Positions 30,823 to 41,852 of a DNA stretch of 64,000 nt are shown piece by piece. Positions within the stretch are counted from its first letter, which is position 1. Each line of letters begins with the position of its first letter. Under the pieces are notes generated by a model that searched no databases, had not been told where the DNA came from, and saw only the letters and a list, made by a program, of their open reading frames with translations. The position numbers and the translations under genes were made by a program. This DNA comes from Macrocystis pyrifera (taxonomy: Eukaryota > Sar > Phaeophyceae > Laminariales > Laminariaceae). The DNA lies in the NCBI GenBank assembly GCA_031763025.1, contig JASSKH010000002.1, forward strand, positions 13,261,468-13,325,467. Reading direction: 5' to 3'.

Positions 30823-31292
30823 TGCCGGAATTGTATGGGATGTAGTTTGAGGTCGTTTATAGGTCGCAGTTAAAGCGAACATGAAAGTTCAAGTTCCCAG
30901 ATCAACAGATGAACTGTCAACAAATGCATGCACAGTAGTGTTCCCGAAGCGAAACCAATTGCCCCACTGCTGTATGCGAGATTTTCTCATTTGCCATCCT
31001 CGAAATGAATGCATACTCGTCCACACAAGAAAGCACCGTGGCACAAAGAAACGAGCTTGACGCGTGACTGCCGTTGCACGCAAGGAGGGGCGAGGTGCGA
31101 AGTGACCAGGTGGTCGGGCGACCACACTCGAGGTGCAAGATAGCCAGGCGATCAGGCGAGGTGGGAGCTGTTATACAGCAGCAGAGAACATGCGAAGATA
31201 ATATGTTCATTTCTTTCGTGTGTGAGATTCCAACATCCTGCTCGGCTCTAGCTCGGCGGAACTCCTACCCGAGATTTACTTGCCATATTTCG

Positions 31293-31820
31293 TCATTTTG
31301 AACGTCCAGACCATGCGTCACCGAGCTCGGCCAGGGCCCAAAACTTGAGTCGTGTGAGTGTACGGCCCGCCTGCGTGCCCCGCGGCCGAGCGAACGAGGA
31401 AAGAACCCCGGTCGGAAGAGACCAAAATGCCGATGTGCAAACAGTGTTCATTTCACACATACACATATTTCTCTGAGAAAAAAAAAAACTATTTTGACAC
31501 GACAAGAGACTCAAAGCGCTTCTTCCCCTCGGCCAGGAGTTTACGAATACGGCTAAGCAGCCTGGGGTTAAATCCACCCCGTAGTTGACCAGAAGGATCA
31601 TACCAAATTTAGTCCTCTTGGATTCAATTCTTCGTGGGAAACTCAAAAGCAACCAAATAGATACCCGAAGGAAAGAAAAATACAACGAAAGGCCGTCGCA
31701 GTCAATAAAAACAACTGCCTTCTTCGTATCGGGCAAACGGTGGCAGACACGGGTGTGGCCGCACGCCGAGCGATTGCTATCACACCTGGTGCCATCGCGG
31801 CGGTGAAGCGCTTCTGCCAT
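31293..31820 (-). CDS. Unassigned ORF, 175 codons
   Basis: An ATG-started frame in low-repeat DNA: MAEALHRRDGTRCDSNRSAC, a hydrophobic stretch LSLYFSFLRVSIWLLLSF and FGMILLVNYGVDLTPGCLAV. No internal repeat and no match elsewhere in the window. One candidate membrane segment lies at about residues 44-62. No motif that I recognise. The long ORF in unique sequence makes it one of the better host-gene candidates, but chance is possible. Confidence 0.25.
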   Translation of the reverse strand: MAEALHRRDGTRCDSNRSACGHTRVCHRLPDTKKAVVFIDCDGLSLYFSFLRVSIWLLLSFPRRIESKRTKFGMILLVNYGVDLTPGCLAVFVNSWPRGRSALSLLSCQNSFFFSQRNMCMCEMNTVCTSAFWSLPTGVLSSFARPRGTQAGRTLTRLKFWALAELGDAWSGRSK

Positions 31821-33457
31821 CGAGCTTTGATGAAGCGGGAAGCGAGTCGCGCCTAGATTTCAAATGCAAAGGCATCTCTCTTGTTTCATGGAGTAAAATT
31901 GTTGGAGTAAACGAAGTCTACGATTCCAGTCTGTCTTGAAATATAACCTGTCCGGAAACCAGGACGGTTCAAGTATCAACAAGTGATACAACGGTCCCTA
32001 CATTTCCGGACAGAGTGGTAGGACCGAGCGCGAGTACAGCACGCTGTACAAGCTTGGAGCTGAACGTCAGAAGCGTGGTGAATAAATACAGATTTGGCCC
32101 ATCTGCGCACAACAACTAGAACGTGAGCTAGAGGAGGGGCGCGCTGCACTCGCGGCGCAGACAGCACCGTCGACCTCGTAGTCTTTGTGAGCTGCATAGG
32201 AGCTACGCACAGACGATAATGATGGCTGTGGGTATATTGTTGTTGACACTTGTTGTCCAGCAGCGGCACCTCATGGCGAGAGCCGGCGGCTTGGTCCCCA
32301 CGTATAGCACACAGGGAGGGGCGCATTGTCGTGCCGCCAGCTGCCGATCCCATAGCGCCACCAGGAACGTGTGGTTCGCTTACGCTCGTGCGTCCGTGTC
32401 TACGCTGCTGCCTTTCGCTCTGAGCCTCGTGCTGCGCAGCAGCACGTTTCTTATGTACGAGAGGCACAGGGGGCAGCTTGCTTCTGTCCGTACTCGACTT
32501 CATGTGAGTTTTCTGTCACCAATGTGAGTGACGTGGCCTTTTCTCTCCATCGCAGATTGGTTCATTTACCGAAGAGTGTTTCCCGAGCTATCGACCATGC
32601 GACTTTCCTTTGGCCTTCTTGTCTGCAACAGAATCATTCCCAGCCCTAAGTGTCGCTACTCTTCGCAAGAGTTTCACTAGCTCTTCGCTAGGCACTAAAC
32701 TCTTCGTTAAATACTCGCTGCCTTTAAGCAGGCAAAAATCCCAACCTTCGTTCGCTAGCTCTTCGCCAGTAACACGTGAAACATACGCACAACTAGCCCG
32801 CGTTTAAGGTAAGTGAGGGACAGAAAAGAGCACTCCTTTCGGCAGTTTTAGTTCGCGAGTCCTCAACATAAATACAAAAGGAACACGAGTCGACGCGCAC
32901 CAGAGTTTTACTGCCGTACGTGCGGCGCCAAGCGCTGACGGCCGCCTATTCTCTGAGCTGGCTTCTACACTCGCTTCTACGGGACTTGGTCGGGATTACT
33001 CGGGTCACCTCGTTTTTCATGCGAGCAATCCCCCCCCAAAACAAATGTACGTAATTTATTCTATCGTCCATGGACTTGCAGTTAAACATGTGCTCACTTA
33101 GCATACACTGTCCCGTGATTACACATTTCGTAAGTACAAGTATGGTAGGAACGTATCTCAGGTACTGCACTGCGAGTGCATCATGATCTTCATAAGAGCT
33201 GGTTCAGGGATTCCGCCAGAAACGTTTTTGACATCAGGAAATCACGCCGTATTTTTAATAAGACCCTGGAATTTCGCACACACCTGCCGTGCCCGTATGC
33301 CAAGAGGTGTATAGACAGCGTGCAATTTTTTTTTGTTTCGGCCAGCTTTCCGGGGTGTTGGGGTTTTTCAGCATATTGGGCTTTCTGGGACCCCAGGTAT
33401 TAAGCGAACAAAAAAATAATAATAAAAAAGCACCCCGTTGATACACTCCTCGCGACA
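31821..33457. other. Low-repeat stretch
   Basis: Opposing frames at 31,976-32,503 (minus) and 32,219-32,527 (plus, starting MMAVGILLLTLVV like a signal peptide) are open without known motifs. CTAGCTCTTCG blocks at 32,675-32,770 recall the leader of the promoter family at 5,090 and 40,170. A possible 3' splice site, CTCCATCGCAG, lies at 32,554. No confident gene. Confidence 0.3.
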
Positions 33458-33709
33458 ATGGGTTTGTGCGAAGTTTCAGGGTCATTCTCGAACAAACCGC
33501 GTGAACTTGAGCTTTCGTGCGAAAAGACGTGTCAGGTAGATTTTACCATTCTTCTGAAACTTGGTGTTAGTAACGAAGGGACTTTTAGCGGTAATGTTTT
33601 GCTTAGTATTGATCCTACGCAGTCAGTTAGAATATTCGCGCAAACCCATTTTACGGATACGCCTTGGAGTCTCTACAACCGTTTCGTTCAGAAAAAAAAC
33701 GAAAAATGA
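33458..33709 (+). CDS. Unassigned ORF, 83 codons
   Basis: ATG in ACAATGGG context. The product begins MGLCEVSGSFSNKPRELELS and includes DFTILLKLGVSNEGTFSGNV and LSIDPTQSVRIFAQTHF, an alternating hydrophobic pattern suggestive of beta strands. Composition is balanced, there is no internal repeat, and the DNA is unique in the window. Function unknown. Confidence 0.35.
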   Translation: MGLCEVSGSFSNKPRELELSCEKTCQVDFTILLKLGVSNEGTFSGNVLLSIDPTQSVRIFAQTHFTDTPWSLYNRFVQKKNEK

Positions 33710-33959
33710 ATGATTTCCCCCTACGGAAACGCCTGACTATTGTTGACACTTTTTTTAAGGCGTGTGGTTGGTCGGGACACAATTTCGCCGCTAGCGCCAG
33801 CCCTAGGCCCCCAACAGGACAAAATTGGCTACGCCATCTGCTTTCGCTATTTAGTACGGTCAGCGTGATTTCAAACATGTGACTTTCGAGCAACGATTGC
33901 ATGCACCATTCAGCGGTTGACGCAATTTGTGACATTTTGCTTGAACTAGCCTGTACCTA

Positions 33960-34085
33960 CCTGTCATTGCAACTGCTTGTGCTGCTACTACTGCTCCATG
34001 CTGCTGCTACTCTTTAGCTGCTGCTATAAATGCATTGCTGCTGTGCCTTTCTTTGATGCTACTAAAGCTGCTGCTGTTGTTGTTG
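33960..34085. repeat. CTGCTACT triplet tract
   Basis: Interrupted CTGCTGCTA and TGCTGCTGTTG runs immediately before copy 2 of the 480-bp family. Confidence 0.7.
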
Positions 34086-34119
34086 CGGTACTTCCGAAAA
34101 AAATAAGACTACACACCTT

Positions 34120-34615
34120 GGGGGTGTGTGTGTGCTCATTATCATGCATGGCCGCAGTCGTATGACCATAACCCTCGGATCCTTGCAATGCCGAAAACGG
34201 AACACGTCGGGTTTTTACCGACCAGGCAGACATTGCTTGCTCCAAGCGCAAAGCGAGTGGGCGAGTCGCACAAAGCGTGAGCTACTCTTAATAATAACCG
34301 CTGCTGGGGTGGAGTTTCTTGCATAGTAATGACAGCGTCAATGGATTGATTTATCTTCTGGTGCGACCACTTCCAGAGACAGCAATTGAGTTTACAATGT
34401 AAGTGCATCGTGGGTGCATTACCATATACACACTACGTGATATGACCATCCCCCTTGTGTGGACTCAAACAATTTCCCCGCACAAAAATGATTCAAGTCG
34501 GCGGCCAGCCGTGGTGACCGCCAGGAAAAAAAAAAAAAACGGTCGCCCTGGTTGTCTGGCTCACGCAATGAGAGGCGTGCTCTGCAGCGTCGTCGCCAAC
34601 TGACGCCAACCCAAT
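34120..34615. repeat. 480-bp repeat family, copy 2
   Basis: Starts with TCATTATCATGCATGGCCG and ends CTGACGCCAACCCAATG. Contains CAGACATTGCTTGCTCCAAG and CCACTTCCAGAGACAGCAAT. A second, shorter copy follows after 20 bp. Confidence 0.85.
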
Positions 34616-34634
34616 GTATCTATATACCAGCATA

Positions 34635-34930
34635 GAAGGGGGCGTGTACTTATGTCATGCATAACCGTAGTCGTATGCCCAAAGACCCTCGCATCTGTAC
34701 AATGCAGGGACGGAGCACATCGGGTTATTGCCGACCAGACGGGCATTGGTTGCACAAAGAACGAAAAGCCGTGATGCGTTCCGCGAGTCGCATGAAGCGT
34801 AAGCGGCATCCTACTGAGAATCGTTTGTGAGGCGGCCTTTTTTGCATAGGGTGACAGGGTCGAATGAAAATATTTATTTCCTGGTGTGGCCACTTCTAGA
34901 GACAGCAAACGCGCATACTACGTAACTGCC
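34635..34930. repeat. 480-bp repeat family, copy 3 (head part)
   Basis: GGGCGTGTACTTATGTCATG, then CACATCGGGTTATTGCCGAC, then ACTTCTAGAGACAGCAAACG. It is a direct repeat of the first part of copy 2 and stops just before the reversed hairpin terminus. Confidence 0.85.
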
Positions 34931-34980
34931 TCGTGGTCGTGAGTGCCTAGAGTGGGGAGGGTCCAACCGATATATATGTG

Positions 34981-35160
34981 TACAAGGCACTCTTTTTCCA
35001 TCGGAGTGGGGGTAAGATGGAGTCGTTTCTTGCACCAATACGACTACGTTTGGTTGGCTTTGGGCCATTCCGCCAATTATTGTGGAATAGCCCTAAGAAA
35101 AACCAACCAAAGATGTTTTTGTGTAACAAACAAAAATATTATATTGGCTGCTATAAAGTG
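34981..35160 (-). mobile_element. Solo 3' end (hairpin plus TACAAGG) of the OTU family, reversed
   Basis: TACAAGGCACTC is followed by ATCGGAGTGGGGGTAAGATG, GTCGTTTCTTG and two hairpin arms with TTTGGTTGGCTTTGGG and complement (about 35,025-35,131). It matches the 3' ends at 8,810, 47,015 and 52,727 in reverse. No OTU exon is attached. Confidence 0.7.
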
Positions 35161-35467
35161 ATCGATGAGCGGGTGATGTAAGAGTAAGGTTTAAACGCGG
35201 CTAACAACAACAGGATAACCAGGGTAATATTTAGTCCGGGGCAAGGGTTCAGTGATGCATGGCATGGGGATGACATATTATGTATAGGCTCTACACTACC
35301 AGGTATTGATTAGAGGAGGGTTCTGTACGGGGGGGAAAGACAGTAGTGCCCGCAACAACTGCGGTTCGGGTATGGAAATAAATGTCGCATACAGTTGTTG
35401 CGCGGCCGCGATTTCGATAGCAGAGTTAATTCGGAGTTGTCGTGTCACAGCAATAACGACGGTGACG

Positions 35468-36450
35468 CAAAAAAGCCCAAATCAATACGACCGAATACTT
35501 GTGAACCTATGTATATATATATTTGTACATTGTTCGTCTCAACACACGGTTTACATTATAATTATTACTATGAACAGGAGTACCACAGCACGTACCCACA
35601 TGCACCAAGAAAACATTCACCCTCGTACGAACCGACCGACTTACTTAACCACGAATCATGGACAAACCCACGAACCAACCCACCCACCCACAACGCTATG
35701 CCCAAGCACTGCTTTACGATGAAATACGTAATACTCAAACCCATCAAATTGTTGTACGTGACCACAAAACGAAAAAATAAAAGTGCAACCCAATCAAAAT
35801 GACCGAATACGTATGTATATATACATAATTGTACATTGTTCGTCTGAAGACACGGTTTATATTATAATTATTACTACTGTATGATCAGGGTACTGCCTAC
35901 CCACATGCACGAAGAAAGCATTCACCCACGTACGAACCGACCGACTTACTCACCCACCTACACACCCACCCACGAATCATCGACGAACCCACTAACAGAC
36001 CCACCCACCCACGCCGCTCTGCCCAAGCACTGCTGTACGATGAAATCCGTAATACTCAAACTCATAAAATTGCTGTACGTGATCACAAAACGAAAAAAAA
36101 TTAGAACCCAAATCAATATCACGGAATACTTGCGTATCTATCTATCTACTATTAATAGTATACCTGGTAGATTTGTACACTGTTCGTCTAAGGACACGGT
36201 TTACATTACAATTATTACTGTGAACAGGGGTACCACGTACCCATATGCACGAAAAATCATCCACCCACATGCGAACCGACCGACCTGTCCACCCACCTAC
36301 ACACCTACCCACGAATCATCGCAAACTCACCAACAGACCCACCCACCTACCCACAACGCTCTGCCCAAGTACTGCTGTACGATGAAATACGTAATACTCA
36401 AACCCATACAAATCTGTATGCGACCACAAAACGAAAAAATAAAACTGTTG
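35468..36450 (+). repeat. Three tandem units of about 330 bp
   Basis: Each unit has CGAATACTTG or similar, TTGTACATTGTTCGTCT, GGTTTACATTATAATTATTA, ACCCACATGCACGAAGAAAG, CGTACGAACCGACCGACTTA and CACAAAACGAAAAAA. The third unit carries an insertion with TATACCTGGTA near 36,167. The Thr/His/Pro-rich frame over the array reflects ACCCACCC runs. An inverted single copy lies at 46,083-46,345. Confidence 0.85.
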
Positions 36451-36544
36451 TAGAACACATACGTATACCAAATACCAAGCGTAATAACAGTAAAAGAGTA
36501 AAAATAATATTATTCTGGCGACTCTCGCACGGCCAGACACCAGC

Positions 36545-37620
36545 GACAAATATGTGTACGTATTTTGTCAACTTTTCGTACTTTTGTCAACTTTTCTCTT
36601 CGAACAAGCACGTTTCGGCAAAACAGCAACTCCTCGGACATGGGAACCCCGGTCAGACACATTGGTCGAGGTCTCGGCGCGATCCGTGCACTCTGGAGCG
36701 CGTGGCGGGCGCTCAAAGTTTTTTTTCTCCGGCGGGAGTGGATAAGACGATTTCCCTGGCTTCAGTACGAGAGGCCTTACTTTGTACGTAAGCACCGGTA
36801 CAATCTTGTTGTCTGTTTTCTTCCCTAGGCTCTCATGAGCTGTGAGAGCACACAGTCCGGACACATACCAGGCACACAACAAACATGCACAGCTCCCATC
36901 GTTACAACGCTGCCGCCCACACGCCGTGCGTGTGCGACACACCCATATGCGCAGTATTGCTGTGGCTGGTTGTGTTCATCCGAGCCTGCCGTCCGTATTC
37001 CACCGTCTGCCTTACCAGGTGCCAGAATGTTTTTCATACGTACGTACATACTCGTACCTAGGCGTACCTGTATCATCATCTCCTCCTGCTGCTTCTTCTG
37101 CGTATTGCTGTGTGTGATCCACCATTGCCACTGCTCCAGCTGTGCTCAACACAGTGCGCCAACAGTAGCAGCAGGCAGCGTACCATGCGCGTGTGGCAGA
37201 TCCGCGCTGTACTCTCAGCATTCAGTAGTGTCTGTTGTTGTCGTCGCGGCATTGGCCTATGCACGTACCTGCTGCAGTGTGTGGCCAGCATTTTTCGCGC
37301 CGTGCCGATCACCCCCGCATCGCGTACATTCTTTAAGTCCAGTTCAGCAAATCGCTCGTACGCAAGCATCGTGTAAAAAATATACTTACAGTTACTACGG
37401 ACTGTTGTGTTTCGTCCACTGCTGGCTGACAGATCCTATAGAGCCGGCTGAAAGGGCGGCAATACACCTTCATCTGTCGCAGCACGCGTATCTTCTGCTG
37501 TCGTACCATATCACATGGCATTTTACAGCAGAAATGCTATACATGCAGTTGTACCTGTACAAGCTACTCTACACGTTACTTTGTCGCAGTACGCGTATCT
37601 TCTAATGTCGTATCTTGGTA
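36545..37620 (+). repeat. 1-kb repeat with TTTTGTCAACTTTTCTCTTC head, copy 1
   Basis: Head TTCGTACTTTTGTCAACTTT, then CTCGGCGCGATCCGTGCACT, CCGGCGGGAGTGGATAAGAC, GGCTCTCATGAGCTGTGAGA and CCGCCCACACGCCGTGCGTG. The direct copy is at 47,045-47,975. A 256-codon Cys/Ser/His-rich frame in this copy (36,835-37,605) is not kept in the other, so I do not call it. Confidence 0.85.
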
Positions 37621-37639
37621 TGGTTTATCGAGCAAACTC

Positions 37640-37890
37640 ACATGGTTCTTTTCAAAACTCGACATTGGGATAACGCAAGACAGAGCGTCACAGGAGCGGG
37701 ACAGGCCCTGCTCTTCTGTGTGTGGTGCTACTGCTGCTGCTACTGTTGGGGGTGCTAACTATGCTAGGGGCTTTCCTGCGACGCCCAGACGACCTCCTTA
37801 GAAGCCTCTGCTCTGCAGACTGTGTGTTAATCAGTGTTCTATATTAGCTTCTGATCTACCTGGTACCTGTTACGATATAATCTCACGGTA
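37640..37890 (+). repeat. Tail fragment of the 0.9-kb family seen at 44.3 kb
   Basis: TTCTTTTCAAAACTCGACAT, GGCCCTGCTC, GACTGTGTGTTAATCAGTGT and GATATAATCTCACG match 44,925-45,180 diverged. It ends next to TACCTGGTACCTG and TACAAGGTTCCCCTCCGGGA. Confidence 0.65.
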
Positions 37891-38229
37891 TTACAAGGTT
37901 CCCCTCCGGGAGGTGCCTAGGGAAGTGACGCAACGAAATAGTACTCGTATGAAATACCAGCACACAAAACTATTTATGTTATTGATTGCATCTACCCATC
38001 ATTGATGTTAAGAACACTAGCACGTATTTTTGAAGACATACTCTATACTGCTGTTTGTGCAAAAAGTGTGGGATTAATTGAAATATAAACGAGGGTATAC
38101 CGGTACGTGGATATTGATCCTGAACAGATGTCTCGCGGAGATCATTTCAATGCTTGCGGAGTAAACGTAAGTACGAACAGTACCAGGTCGGGGTTGCTAT
38201 CAAATAATTTTGTAACCGGCTGAGTAAAT
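37891..38229. other. Unassigned stretch after a TACAAGG motif
   Basis: Begins TACAAGGTTCCCCTCCGGGA. AT-rich, with one TACCAGGTC near-match at 38,183. No gene seen. Confidence 0.35.
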
Positions 38230-39115
38230 CCAGCACATACAAGGTATATTCCCGCAAAATAAATGTTTCTTGGCGCTAAAGGTAAAATAATGGTCTCACA
38301 GATACAGCAGTAGATGCTCGAGAACAATTCGTAGTCCGAGTGCTGAGAGTATTCGAGTACTGGCGGCCAAAATATTCCGAGTACCGAGAAGAACCACATA
38401 ATGCGAGTTCTGAGAAGGCCAAGCTACTGAGAGTACTGAGAGGATGAGCAGTACGGAACCTCGATAGCACAGGCAAATATGTACCCGCAGTACATAACCT
38501 TGAGATACTGAGAGTACTCGCAGTATATACACCTCGCAGTGCATGTTCTCGACATAATGCCAGTGCTCCAAGTGCTCGAGTTGTCCCCAGCGAAAGTATT
38601 TTGCTCAAATTTCCACTCGTGGGATCATCCGTGAGTGTTTAGTGCCAAACAATGGGCCTGAGAAATGTCGACACGGTGCGCAGACTGTCGAAGTATACGT
38701 CATGCTCCAAGTATACTGGGCGTATTGAGAGTATTTCGGTACTGCGAGTGAACACTACCAACGGACGAAATACTGATGTACTTGCAGTACCCGCAGTACA
38801 GAATCCCGAGATGCTTGAAGCACAACAGGGAGTGTATCCACAGCAGCAGCAGTAGCGAATCCCGAATTAGTGCGAGCCCGAAAGTATGCGCAGAGTAGTA
38901 TCCGCAGTAGTACAGAACCTCGAAAGACTGCGAGTACTCGCAGTATCTGCTGCAACATCCCGAAATACTACGAGATTTTCTCGAAGGTAGTTTGCTCTAC
39001 CCCCAAGTATTGGGAGCAACTGTGAAAGGTGAAGGTATGAACGCACGCCACACGTAAGCGCGCCCGAACTCCGTGACCCTGCGTAAAAACACACAACTTG
39101 TGTCTGCTGCAACAA
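38230..39115 (-). repeat. 0.9-kb inverted pair, left copy (GAGTACTCGCAGTA repeats)
   Basis: Dense in GAGTACT, TACTGCGAGTA and ACTCGCAGTATCT motifs between longer blocks such as CAGTGCTCCAAGTGCTCG and GCACGCCACACG. The whole reads as the reverse complement of 48,205-49,120. A shorter direct repeat of its right end lies at 39,150-39,290. Confidence 0.85.
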
Positions 39116-39149
39116 ACTCGAAATACTGCGAGTGCACGAAGTACCTACA

Positions 39150-39290
39150 GTCCTTTATTGAACATAGTTTGCTTTAGTACCAAGTATTGGGAGCAACTGT
39201 GAAAGGTTGAGGTATGAACGCACGCCACACGCAAGCGGGCCCAAACTCCATGGCCTTTCGTAAAAATACGCAACTTGTGCTGTATCATAC
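39150..39290 (-). repeat. Extra copy of the right end of the inverted-pair family
   Basis: ATAGTTTGCTTTAGTACCAA, GGGAGCAACTGTGAAAGG and GAACGCACGCCACACGCAAG repeat 38,980-39,085. Confidence 0.85.
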
Positions 39291-39535
39291 GCACAAATAG
39301 TAGGTCAGAAAAGGAAGGTGGATGTACTGGTACAAAATAAGTCAAATGTTGTAAATGAAAATAACGAGGATCGTGCGAGTCACAACTGGGCAACGAAAAT
39401 ACTATCAACCGCAGTTTGTCATCTACGCTACAGAAGTACTCATACAACTGGCGCGCTGTATTTTTTACGCATTTTAAGACGACGTTGCAGGATCTCTTTA
39501 GAGTAGCTTGTACAGGTACAACTGCAGGTACAGCA

Positions 39536-39829
39536 TTACTGCTGTAAAATGCCATATGATATGAGCGTGTTGACAATTTGCGACGAGAGAAAACAAATCA
39601 CGCCGCCTGCAGCCGTTAGAAAAAAAAAAGAAGAAAAGATAAAAACACTTTTTTCCTTTTTTCCCACAGCGGCGGTACGAGGATATTTTCGGCTGTTTTT
39701 TTCAAGCAAATTTTTTTGAAGAAAACTTTTGGACTTCGCGTTTCCGTCGGCATAGGTCTTGTATGTGGTCTTTTGAGCATCAGTCGGTTCCGGGGTTACG
39801 TACGTTTTCGCTTTTGTAGTGGTCTTCAT
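39536..39829 (-). CDS. Lys/Thr-rich ORF with a C-terminal membrane segment, 97 codons
   Basis: From ATG: MKTTTKAKTYVTPEPTDAQK, then TTYKTYADGNAKSKSFLQKN and a basic stretch to about residue 62. After that comes a hydrophobic run (VFIFSSFFFLTAAGGVICFL) that could anchor it in a membrane tail-first. The frame is also open upstream of the ATG for about 20 codons. The sequence is not repeated in the window. On the opposite strand TTTCCTTTTTTCCCACAG (about 39,653-39,670) is a good splice acceptor, so the gene could instead be on the plus strand. Confidence 0.3.
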   Translation of the reverse strand: MKTTTKAKTYVTPEPTDAQKTTYKTYADGNAKSKSFLQKNLLEKNSRKYPRTAAVGKKEKSVFIFSSFFFLTAAGGVICFLSSQIVNTLISYGILQQ

Positions 39830-40128
39830 TTTTTTTTCTTTGATTTTTTTTTCGGTTGTCGCACGCTGCAGTGTCAGATGGCAAACGTATCAAACAATAT
39901 TATACTCGTCGTGTACCTGATTCTTGTAAAGGGCTCAAAATGCACACTATTACTGTAAGGTTCACTTGTTCTTGGCATTGGCCCTTTTTACTTCATGTTA
40001 TGCATGAACCACCACCCGGGGTGCACGAAAATGACACCACATTCGTGTCAAATGATCAGAATGAACGAACCACAAGTCACAACAGTGGGTGGATTTCTGC
40101 ACGAGGTTCAAGAAATTCAATCAAAAAC

Positions 40129-40190
40129 ATATAAATATAACTAATTTTTCAGGAGTCGGGGTCGGCGTCACTTGCTAGCTCTTCGGCTCT
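40129..40190 (+). promoter_or_regulatory. TATA plus GTCACTTGCTAGCTC promoter, second family
   Basis: ATATAAATA at 40,129-40,137, then GTCGGCGTCACTTGCTAGCT about 25 bp on. Same pair as at 5,054, although the DNA downstream is unrelated. Confidence 0.5.
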
Positions 40191-40800
40191 TACCACAAGC
40201 GGTCGGTACGACAAGCTCAAGGAGGCTGGTTTTAGCGTCAGCAGTTGACAGCAAGCGACGATGCACAGCACGACTAGCCTGCAGCAGGCTGGCCTTTGGC
40301 GTCAGAACCTGAGGTGACGTACGCACGGCATAAATATAGCCCGGATGTACGTCGTCACCAATGTCAAGGTTTACCCGCATTCCGTCGCCACGGACAGCTG
40401 TCTCTTGACAGTTGTGGCAGCAAACAAACGTACGTACAAAGTACACAAATGTAGGTGCTATCATAGGTACCTGGTATATATCTGCTCTAACTATATAGGA
40501 ACGCACAGGTTCTTTTCGAAACACGACATGCGGACAGAGCAAAACACCGCTGTATGTATCAGAAAAGCAAGAGTACGGTAGAAAGGAGAACAAAAAGTTG
40601 AAGGTCCTGCTCTGCTTTGCCTGCGAGTGCTGCTGCTTTGCTGCTGCTGTACTGGTGTGTCTGTAACTCTGCTTGCTGCCTCCCGTTTTTTTGTGTTCGG
40701 TGTTTTCGCCCGCGTTCCGTCGCCACTGAAACTGGTGACTTGACAGCTATGACAACAAACGTACCATGCATCTTGGTATGGTTTATCGAGCAAACTCACA
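40129..40800 (+). repeat. 0.7-kb repeat with TATA promoter, copy 1
   Basis: ATATAAATATAAC, then GGGGTCGGCGTCACTTGCTA, GCACGACTAGCCTGCAGCAG, GGTGACGTACGCAC, CGTCACCAATGTCA and AAGGTCCTGCTCTGC. The second copy is at 44,300-45,180. ORFs differ between copies, so it may be a non-coding transcript or a decayed gene. Confidence 0.75.
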
Positions 40801-41665
40801 TGGTTCTAATCAGCTCTTGCGACGATAGACTCTCGATCTCGATATATACTCAGCCCACGGCCAACCCGCTTGGTGTCGGGCAAGGACAACGAGTACAGAT
40901 GACGGCATCGAAGATCGAAAGTGAACACATGCTCTAGGGGGCGAGAGCTTGCCGGCGGCGTCCTGCGGTATCCTCCCAAAACTGAAAAAAAAGCCTGTTT
41001 TTTGCCATTCGAGACGGGTCGAGAATTTTTGTCTTCTGTTTTGTACACACCAGCGGCTAATTGTTTTGTTATCGTACGCCTGGCCAGCGCCCGCCACACG
41101 TCGCTGGCCATTGTGTGAAGCCGGTGACCCAAGGGTGGGTCGGAGCCCTTAACGAGCGCACTCCATTCAGAATTTATGACGCAGTCCTTGGTTTTGTCGA
41201 TCGATGTCTGTCGAGGATTCGCAATCTCGTCGCTTCGAACCAAAGATCGGCCTGAGTTTTTCTCAAGCCGATCTTGGCCCAACATCGGCCCCAGATTTGC
41301 TTTTTTTCGGGCTTTTCCAAAAGTTGGGAACTTCTTTTTTCTAAACGTGCCCATAGGAAGCGTGCTCTAAAAACATTTGGCCGGTATCTTTGGAGTTCAA
41401 ACTTTTTATTGATACTTCGCTTTCCCATTGGCATAGGTTTAACTAGTGATAGTTAATTTTGTTGTTTGTACCCGTTGTTTCCTACCCAAAGAAATCATTG
41501 CAACCAGTGTCCGTCGTCCGTCCTGACTATTCATGATTGAAAGAGTGAGACATGTGAATCCAAGGAGAAAAAATCAGCGTATGCAAATAAGGTGCCAACG
41601 CGCCGGTACGCAACATAACAAAACAAACCAAATAAGAAACTAAAAACATAAAAACAAACACAAAC

Positions 41666-41852
41666 AAAAGGGCATTCGCCAAAATAGGCATATCTAGGCT
41701 ATTTGGGCCATTAATAGGTACACTGCGCAGTATACCCCGGAAAAAGCTTCCTGGCGCCGCCTGATATTTGGCCTGCGCTCCATCGTACCTACGAATGGCT
41801 CGAAAGGCCAAGGCACACCCATTACCAGCTATTCAACTTCTGTGTCACCTAC
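41666..41852 (+). repeat. Extra direct copy of the outer end of the 2.15-kb element
   Basis: AAAAGGGCATTCGCCAAAAT to CTTCTGTGTCACCTAC is repeated almost base for base at 41,853-42,040, directly adjacent. Confidence 0.9.

Noticed and set aside
35468-36450. Three evenly spaced repeats that might suggest a CRISPR array
   Set aside because: Units are about 330 bp, repeated throughout with no short-repeat/unique-spacer pattern, and the setting is eukaryotic.
36835-37605. 256-codon Cys/Ser/His-rich ORF
   Set aside because: The direct copy at 47 kb breaks the frame, and composition follows short CA/TG-rich repeats.
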